From assembly GCF_900094795.1 (NCBI RefSeq), contig NZ_FMBC01000030.1, positions 1 through 63,678 on the forward strand: a stretch of 63,678 bases of DNA, read 5' to 3'. Positions 58,428 through 63,678 of the stretch are shown here, piece by piece. Origin of the DNA: Kosakonia oryziphila (GTDB taxonomy: Bacteria > Pseudomonadota > Gammaproteobacteria > Enterobacterales > Enterobacteriaceae). Both the position numbers and the translations under genes were made by a program. How positions within the stretch are numbered: position 1 is the stretch's first letter; each line of letters starts with the position of its first letter. Under the pieces are notes generated by a model. The model saw nothing but the letters and a program-made list of their open reading frames with translations. It searched no databases and had not been told where the DNA came from.

Positions 58428-59135
58428 ATGCACCACATCCCTCCGAAAAAAACACTGCGTATCGCACTGGTCGGCGATTACAGCCATGACATTGTTGCGC
58501 ATCAGGCGATTCCGCTGGCGATTGATGACGCCGCTGCCGTACTGGACATTACCGCTGATTACGACTGGTTACCGACCAGCGAAATTAACAGCGCCGAAGA
58601 TCTGGTCGGTTACGATGCCATCTGGGTGGTGCCGGGAAGCCCCTATAAAAATGCCCGTGGCGCGTTTATCGCTATTCAGTATGCGCGAGAAAATGCTGTG
58701 CCGTTCCTCGGTACCTGCGGCGGTTTTCAGCATGCACTGATCGAATATGCCCGCAATGTGCTGGGCTGGAGCGACGCTGCACATGCCGAAACGGAAACCG
58801 AAGGGCGCATGGTGATCTCCGCGCTGACCTGCGCGCTGGTGGATCAAACCGGTACCATCGAACTGCGGCCGAATACGCTGATTGCCCGCGCGTATGGCCG
58901 AGATGTGGTGGAAGAGGCGTACCGTTGCAGTTTTGGCGTTTCGGCAGAGTTTGCCCGCGAACTGGAGAACGGCGATCTGCGTGTGACCGGTTGGGATGAA
59001 GAGGGTGAAATCCGCGCCGTGGAACTGGTGACGCACCCGTTCTTTGTCGCCACGCTGTTCCAGCATGAACGCGCCGCGCTGGCTGGACGACCCTCTCCGC
59101 TGGTGCAGGCGATGTTGCGCGCTGCCTGCGAATAA
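58428..59135 (+). CDS. Class I glutamine amidotransferase-like protein (CTP synthase C-terminal-related)
   Basis: A 235-aa cytosolic protein resembling the amidotransferase half of CTP synthase but without a synthase domain. IALVGDYSHDIVAHQAIPLA opens the fold, the nucleophile elbow is LGTCGGFQHALIEYARNVL (Cys97), and the C-terminal VTHPFFVATLFQHE carries His and a following acidic residue, though HPF replaces the usual HPE. The altered catalytic end makes glutaminase activity uncertain. ATG at 58428 (MHHIPPKKTLR) was preferred to one eight codons upstream. Confidence 0.82.
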   Translation: MHHIPPKKTLRIALVGDYSHDIVAHQAIPLAIDDAAAVLDITADYDWLPTSEINSAEDLVGYDAIWVVPGSPYKNARGAFIAIQYARENAVPFLGTCGGFQHALIEYARNVLGWSDAAHAETETEGRMVISALTCALVDQTGTIELRPNTLIARAYGRDVVEEAYRCSFGVSAEFARELENGDLRVTGWDEEGEIRAVELVTHPFFVATLFQHERAALAGRPSPLVQAMLRAACE

Positions 59136-59155
59136 GTCGCTTTGCACTTCTTACA

Positions 59156-59182
59156 CGCCATCCGGTATGCGTCCGGATGGCG
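59156..59182. repeat. REP-like hairpin after the amidotransferase-like gene
   Basis: CGCCATCCGG and CCGGATGGCG pair perfectly around a 7-nt loop. It resembles a REP unit and may protect the 3' end of the upstream transcript. Confidence 0.6.
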
Positions 59183-59221
59183 CTGTTTAGCGGGCAATAA
59201 TTTCCTGATCGCGGCCTGCGA

Positions 59222-59767
59222 ATGCGCCGCACACTGCCATCACCACGCCAGCACGGTACATATCAGCAGATGCCAGAGCATTGCTGTACGCTGAAGATCT
59301 CGCCGCTGGTGCGCGAGCTGATTATGGCGCTTGCCGCACGAACGCCATTGCAGCGACGCCAGCCAGCTACGCAGCGGCTGATACAAGTGCTGTTTGATGA
59401 ATTGCCGGATCAACCGCAGATGCAGTTGCAGCTTCCTGTTTCCGCGCATCCGAAGATCCGCCAGATGGTCGATCATATGGAGGCCAGCCTGGCTGAGCGA
59501 CAAACATTGGTGCAGTGGGCACAGGTGTTCGCCATGAGCGAGCGTAACCTGGCGCGGCTGGTGGTCCGGGAGACGGGCCTCAGTTTTCGCCGCTGGCGAC
59601 ATCAGATGCAATTGATCCTTGCCCTGCAACTGCTGATTAGCGGCCAATCCGTACAGCAAGCCGCCCAGACACTGGGGTACGACTCAACCACGACATTTAT
59701 TACCATGTTCAAAAAAGGGCCTGGTCAGACACCGGGCCGTTATCTGTCCGCACTCGGCACAGAGTAA
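59222..59767 (+). pseudogene. AraC-family regulator lacking its N-terminal cupin domain
   Basis: The 181-residue frame begins in the linker (EHCCTLKISPLVRELIMALA) and has a complete two-HTH AraC domain: WAQVFAMSERNLARLVVRET and SVQQAAQTLGYDSTTTFITM-FKKGPGQTPGRY. Relatives of the NimR/YeaM type are about 270 aa with an N-terminal sensor cupin, absent here; the sequence upstream is a REP hairpin. E. coli has nimR and nimT next to yeaO, so this is probably the rest of nimR. It could still make a DNA-binding protein. Confidence 0.75.
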
Positions 59768-59970
59768 TATTTTCTGCTCTCTTTTCCCTTACATTTATAG
59801 GGACTTAATGGGATATTCTGTGGGGTAATAACGAATAAGGGATTTATATGGCGCATCTGTTTTTAATAAAATTTTCAGATAATCAATGCACTTTTTGATA
59901 TTTGTCTGATGAATGGTGTTATGTGACTTTAGCGCTGAAATCACCACAATAACAGGGCATAAGGATAAGC

Positions 59971-60792
59971 ATGGCAACCACATTACACACAAAAATTACC
60001 GCGCTCAGCGCGCTGGCACTCCTTTCCGCACTCTCATTTTCTGCGCATGCCGACAAACTGGCGGATATCAAAGCCGCTGGTGTCGTCAAAGTGGCGACCT
60101 TCGATGCTAATCCGCCGTTTGGCGCGATTGATCCAAAATCGCACAATATCGTCGGTTATGACGTTGATTTTGCTAAGGCGCTGGCGAAAAGCCTCGGGGT
60201 AAAACTGGAGCTGGTTGCGACCAATCCGGCGAACCGCATTCCACTGTTGCAATCCGGCAAGGTGGATTTGATTGTTGCGGATATCACCATCACCCCGGAA
60301 CGTGCGCAGGTGATTGACTTCTCTACACCATACTTTGTTACCGGTCAGCAGTTTCTCGTACCGGCAACGGCTGCCGATAAGCTGGATGCCTACAGCAAAG
60401 CGCGTATCGGCGCAGTGAAAGGCACCACTGGTGAGCAGGCGCTGCATCAGCGTTTCCCGCAATCCCGCGTGCTGGCCTATGACGATATCCCACTGGCGTT
60501 GACCGCGTTGCGTAATGGCAACGTACAGGCGATTACGCAAGACAGCACTATTCTGGCCGGGTTACTGGCAGAAGCGCCGGACAAAGACAAGTTCAAAATC
60601 CTGCCGGATTTACTGTCGAAAGAGGAGATTGGCGTTGGCGTTGGTAAAGGTGAAACCGCGCTGCTGAAAGCGGTGAATGATGAACTGGTGAACCTTGAGA
60701 AGCGCGGCGACGCGGCAAAAATCTACGATACCTGGTTTGGCCCACAAACCAAAACACCGGCTCCACGCAGCTTTAAAATAGAAGCGAAGTAA
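59971..60792 (+). CDS. Polar amino-acid ABC importer, periplasmic binding protein
   Basis: A 273-aa SBP of family 3. The signal peptide ends [26 protein letters not shown] then [40 protein letters not shown] and the C-terminal KIYDTWFG are typical of glutamine/glutamate/arginine binding proteins. The exact ligand cannot be told. GGCATAAGGATAAGC precedes the ATG. It is followed by a strong hairpin and then by the ATPase and two permeases. Confidence 0.92.
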   Translation: MATTLHTKITALSALALLSALSFSAHADKLADIKAAGVVKVATFDANPPFGAIDPKSHNIVGYDVDFAKALAKSLGVKLELVATNPANRIPLLQSGKVDLIVADITITPERAQVIDFSTPYFVTGQQFLVPATAADKLDAYSKARIGAVKGTTGEQALHQRFPQSRVLAYDDIPLALTALRNGNVQAITQDSTILAGLLAEAPDKDKFKILPDLLSKEEIGVGVGKGETALLKAVNDELVNLEKRGDAAKIYDTWFGPQTKTPAPRSFKIEAK

Positions 60793-60813
60793 TATGCTGT
60801 CAGGTCTGTTTTC

Positions 60814-60841
60814 CACCTCTGTGGCTTTTGCCACAGAGGTG
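60814..60841 (+). promoter_or_regulatory. Strong intercistronic hairpin between binding-protein and ATPase genes
   Basis: CACCTCTGTGGC and its exact complement GCCACAGAGGTG form a 12-bp stem with a TTTT loop, followed by only three T residues. It probably stabilises the upstream mRNA and partly stops transcription, giving more binding protein than membrane parts, as in other importer operons. Confidence 0.75.
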
Positions 60842-60847
60842 TTTCCC

Positions 60848-61615
60848 GTGAGAAAAGGAACGGTGGCATTTCGTGGCGTCACGAAACGCTATGGCGATAA
60901 TGTTGTACTTAATGGCATTGATTTACAGGTCGCTGCTGGTGAAGTGTTGGCCGTCTGCGGCCCCTCTGGCTCCGGTAAATCCACCCTGATCCGCCTGATC
61001 AACCAACTTGAAACCCTAAGCAGCGGCGAGATTGAGGTTGATGGCCAACCGACCAGCACACTCTCCGGGCGCTCGCTGCGTGAACTGCGTCGCCATGTCG
61101 GTTTTGTCTTTCAGCAATTCAATCTCTATGCGCACCTTAATGCGCTGGACAATATCACGCTGGCGCTGCGGCACATTCACGGTAAAAGTGCCGATGATGC
61201 GCAGGCTATCGCGCTGGCGTTACTGGCGCGGGTGGGATTGCAGGACAAAGCGCATCACTTTCCTTCGCAACTCTCCGGTGGGCAGCAGCAGCGGGTGGCG
61301 ATAGCCCGCACGCTGGCGGCCGATCCGCACATTATTCTGTTTGATGAACCGACCTCTGCGCTGGATCCGGAGATGATTGGTGAAGTGTTGCAGGTGATGA
61401 AATCGCTGGCGCACAGCGGCATCACGCTGATTGTTGTCACCCACGAGATGCAGTTTGCCCGTGAAATCGCCGATCGGGTGATCTTTATCGACGGCGGCGA
61501 GATCCTGGAACAGGCGGCACCGGAGCAGTTCTTCTCCGCGCCACAACACCCGCGTGCGCAGCGCTTTTTGCAAAAAGTGCTCAACCCACTGCACGCAGAT
61601 AACAAGGAGTTGTGA
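60848..61615 (+). CDS. Polar amino-acid ABC importer ATPase
   Basis: A 255-aa ATPase. Walker [20 protein letters not shown]-loop [20 protein letters not shown], signature [16 protein letters not shown], Walker [16 protein letters not shown] and switch [16 protein letters not shown] are complete (GlnQ-like). The GTG at 60848 just after the hairpin was taken as the start, since an ATG 54 bases earlier would place the hairpin inside the protein. It overlaps the first permease by 4 bases. Confidence 0.92.
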   Translation: MRKGTVAFRGVTKRYGDNVVLNGIDLQVAAGEVLAVCGPSGSGKSTLIRLINQLETLSSGEIEVDGQPTSTLSGRSLRELRRHVGFVFQQFNLYAHLNALDNITLALRHIHGKSADDAQAIALALLARVGLQDKAHHFPSQLSGGQQQRVAIARTLAADPHIILFDEPTSALDPEMIGEVLQVMKSLAHSGITLIVVTHEMQFAREIADRVIFIDGGEILEQAAPEQFFSAPQHPRAQRFLQKVLNPLHADNKEL

Positions 61616-62373
61616 TGGCGCTGCATCTCGACTGGGCGGGCGTGCTGACCGGGCAGCCCGCGCAATGGATCGTCTCCGGTTTTCTCACCACCATTTGGGT
61701 AACTATTGCCGGTATGCTGCTGGCGACGACTCTGACGGTGCTGCTGCTGGCGCTACGGTTGACCGGCGGCAAAGTGGGGCGCAGCGTGGTGGCGGTGTGG
61801 GTTTCACTGTTTCGCAACACGCCTTTGCTGGTGCAGTTGCTGTTCTGGTATTTCGCCGCCTGGGACCTGTTGCCGCTGAATTTTCGCCAGTATGTCAATG
61901 ACGACCATGCATTCAGCATTCTGCCGGGCAATGTCTGGTGGTTTACCCCGGAATTCCTCTCCTCCGCCTGGGCGTTAGGGTTGTTTACCGCCGCATTTCT
62001 GGTGGAAGAGATTCAGGCCGGGCTGTACGCGGTACCACGCGGGCAAATTGAAGCCGCCGAGTCGCAGGGGTTCAGCCCGTTGGCATTGTTTCGCTGGGTG
62101 CTGTTGCCGCAGGGATTGCGCAATGCCTGGCAACCGGTGGTTGGGCAATATCTTAACCTGATGAAACTCTCCTCGCTGGCCACCGGGATTGGCCTTGGCG
62201 AGCTGACCTACCAAACCCGGCAGATCGAAAGTTACAACGCGCATGCGTTAGAAGCGTTTGCCATTGGCAGCATGCTCTATTTACTGCTGGGACTGGTGAT
62301 GAGCGTGCTGTTCAATGTGCCGCATAGCTGGCAGATTTTACGCCGCGCAGCAGGAAGGCAGCATGATCGCTAA
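61612..62373 (+). CDS. Polar amino-acid ABC importer permease 1
   Basis: A 253-aa membrane protein of the HisMQ type with about five spans. [20 protein letters not shown] is the conserved N-terminal loop and [20 protein letters not shown] the EAA loop contacting the ATPase. It ends 11 bases inside permease 2. Confidence 0.92.
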   Translation: MMALHLDWAGVLTGQPAQWIVSGFLTTIWVTIAGMLLATTLTVLLLALRLTGGKVGRSVVAVWVSLFRNTPLLVQLLFWYFAAWDLLPLNFRQYVNDDHAFSILPGNVWWFTPEFLSSAWALGLFTAAFLVEEIQAGLYAVPRGQIEAAESQGFSPLALFRWVLLPQGLRNAWQPVVGQYLNLMKLSSLATGIGLGELTYQTRQIESYNAHALEAFAIGSMLYLLLGLVMSVLFNVPHSWQILRRAAGRQHDR

Positions 62374-63055
62374 CGTTACCGTTATCATCGATAACCTCGA
62401 TTATCTGTTATGGGGGCGGGCCGCCCAGGGCGAGCCGGGCGGGGTATTGCTCTCGCTGCTGATGACCCTGGGCGCGGCGGCGCTGGCCTTTCCCGGCGGC
62501 GTGCTGCTGGCCTGTTGCGCCTGGCGTTTTCGCGGCTGGCCGCGCAGGGTGCTGTTTCTGTGGGCGGAACTGATTCGCGGCATTCCGCTGATCTTCGTGA
62601 TTTTCTGGTTGTGGTTTTTACTGCCGTGGCTGACGGGAACCGATCTGCCCGGTGCGGTGACTGTGACGCTGGCGCTGGCGTGGTTTACTTCGGCATCGGT
62701 AATGTATTCGACGCTGGCGGCATTGGGCGCGTTGCCAGACGGCCAGCTCGAAGCGGCGCTGAGCGGCGGGTTTAGCAGTGTGCAAACCTTGCGCCTGGTG
62801 CTGCTGCCACAGGCGTTACGCAACGCGCTGCCCTCATATCTGGGGTTGCTGGTCTCACTGTTGAAGGACACCTCGTTGGCGTTTATCGTCAACGTGCCGG
62901 AACTGACCACCGTGGCCGGGCAGGTGAATAACCGGGTACAGGTCTACCCTGTGGCGCTGTTTATCTTTACCGGCCTGGTCTACTACCTGCTGTGTAGTGC
63001 GCTGGAGTTTGCCGTCAAACGCCACCAGCGCCGTTATTCATTGCCGGCCAATTAA
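62363..63055 (+). CDS. Polar amino-acid ABC importer permease 2
   Basis: A 230-aa HisMQ-type permease. [20 protein letters not shown] and the EAA loop [20 protein letters not shown] then [20 protein letters not shown] are clear. The ATG at 62363 ([18 protein letters not shown]) overlaps permease 1. Its 3' end overlaps the convergent yeaL frame by 18 bases. Confidence 0.92.
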   Translation: MIANVTVIIDNLDYLLWGRAAQGEPGGVLLSLLMTLGAAALAFPGGVLLACCAWRFRGWPRRVLFLWAELIRGIPLIFVIFWLWFLLPWLTGTDLPGAVTVTLALAWFTSASVMYSTLAALGALPDGQLEAALSGGFSSVQTLRLVLLPQALRNALPSYLGLLVSLLKDTSLAFIVNVPELTTVAGQVNNRVQVYPVALFIFTGLVYYLLCSALEFAVKRHQRRYSLPAN

Positions 63056-63337
63056 CAGCGACACCAGTCCGGCAGCAATCAGTGGCCCGACCGGAACGCC
63101 CCGGAACAGGGCCACGCCCAGTACGGTACCTACCAGCAACCCTGCTACCAGCGATGGCTGCGTACTCATTAATGTCACGCCTCGCCCACCGAGCCAGGAG
63201 ACAAATATGCCCACTGCAATGGCGACCAGCGACTTCCAGTTAACGAAGGAGTGTAGCAGGGTGGACGGCGGCAGCGAGCCGCTGGCAATCGGCGCCATCA
63301 CGCCTATCGTCAGAATAATAATCCCCACCGTCAGTCC
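63038..63337 (-). pseudogene. yeaL: yeaL (DUF441 membrane protein) interrupted by an IS4-family element
   Basis: [48 protein letters not shown] and [17 protein letters not shown] match the C-terminal two thirds of E. coli YeaL (148 aa). Homology runs through GLTVG up to 63337 and stops exactly at the IS end, so about 50 N-terminal residues are separated by the insertion. An in-frame GTG at 63328 could allow a shortened 96-aa product with fewer membrane spans. Confidence 0.88.
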
Positions 63338-63678
63338 TAATGCCAGTCAGTTAAGCAACTGACTGGCTCTTTTTCGGGGCTGTGGGGTATTTCCAGGGCC
63401 TCTCCTTTACCACTCTCGGGAAGGCCCTTTCCCTTCTTGTCGGTAATTTCACAAGTTGTCCCATACTTGCAAGATCGCGCATCAGCTCCGGTATACGTCC
63501 CGGTGATGCGCCCTGCAATGTCATCAGCATTCTCATCACCATTCCGCATGATTCTGAGAAACTCAGTTGATTCGGCCAGTAACCTTTCAGATGTTCCGCC
63601 ATTTTAATCATCTGATATCTCACCAGATTATAAGCCAGTAAGACACCCCACAGCTCTTGCTCCACAAGCTCCGGCTTT
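63338..63678 (-). mobile_element. IS4-family insertion sequence, one end (runs off the window)
   Basis: TAATGCCAGTCAGTTAAGCA at 63338 resembles the IS4 terminal repeat (TAATGCCGATCAGTTAAGG). The minus-strand frame ending at 63351 reads EQELWGVLLAYNLVRYQMIK, then SPGRIPELMRDLASMGQLVK and PRVVKERPWKYP, the C-terminal part of an IS4 transposase after its catalytic core. The rest lies beyond the right edge, so its intactness is unknown. Confidence 0.88.

Overview
The window is chromosomal DNA of an enterobacterium of the Enterobacter/Kosakonia type. The species cannot be fixed from sequence alone. The gene order hinT-ycfL-lpoB-thiK-nagZ-ycfP-ndh-ycfJ-comR-bhsA-ldtC-mfd-(ycfT)-lolCDE-nagK-cobB and pepT-roxA-phoQP-purB-hflD-mnmA-nudJ-rluE-icd follows the Escherichia coli 25-min region, and most products are close to full-length homologues. 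The far right (leuE, yoaJ, yoaF, yeaO, yeaL) corresponds to the E. coli yea/yoa region.

Layout. 1-350: 3' end of a group II intron (maturase tail plus domains V/VI). 666-18834: envelope and housekeeping backbone (LpoB, LdtC, NagZ, NagK, LolCDE, Ndh, Mfd, CobB), with a small unannotated membrane-protein gene at 6866-7021 and a decayed ycfT. 18924-23425: a replacement block where E. coli carries ycfZ-ymfA-potDCBA. It holds a MipA/OmpV-like outer-membrane protein, an OmpR-type two-component pair behind phased direct repeats, and a semialdehyde dehydrogenase. It ends in the fragmented corpse of potD (23506-23730). 23960-34692: backbone from pepT to icd.

34687-43645 is a probable island flanked by two copies of the icd terminator. 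It contains IS200-like and IS3-family fragments, murQP/murR for N-acetylmuramic acid uptake, and a three-gene set (signal-peptide-bearing NagZ-like GH3 enzyme, OmpG-like porin, NamZ-type exo-muramidase). With the cytosolic NagZ and NagK elsewhere in the window this makes a coherent route for foraging peptidoglycan sugars: enter through the porin, split in the periplasm, import MurNAc by MurP, convert MurNAc-6-P by MurQ, and control by MurR and CRP.

43885-53898: a CigR-like protein, then a catabolic cluster (RidA-like, P5C-reductase-like, M20 amidohydrolase, FCD-type GntR regulator) divergent from a complete branched-chain-type ABC importer and a VOC protein, with repeated AAGTG-N4-CACTT sites between them. 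54058-58188: an SOS-type dinI-like gene, leuE, an IS scar, a MITE-like repeat, an EAL-domain fragment, yoaJ, yoaF and yeaO. 58428-63055: a class I amidotransferase-like protein, an AraC regulator lacking its N-terminal domain, and a polar amino-acid ABC importer. The window closes with yeaL cut by an IS4-family element.

No tRNA, rRNA, CRISPR array or replication origin was seen. Many intergenic hairpins are terminators or REP-like elements.
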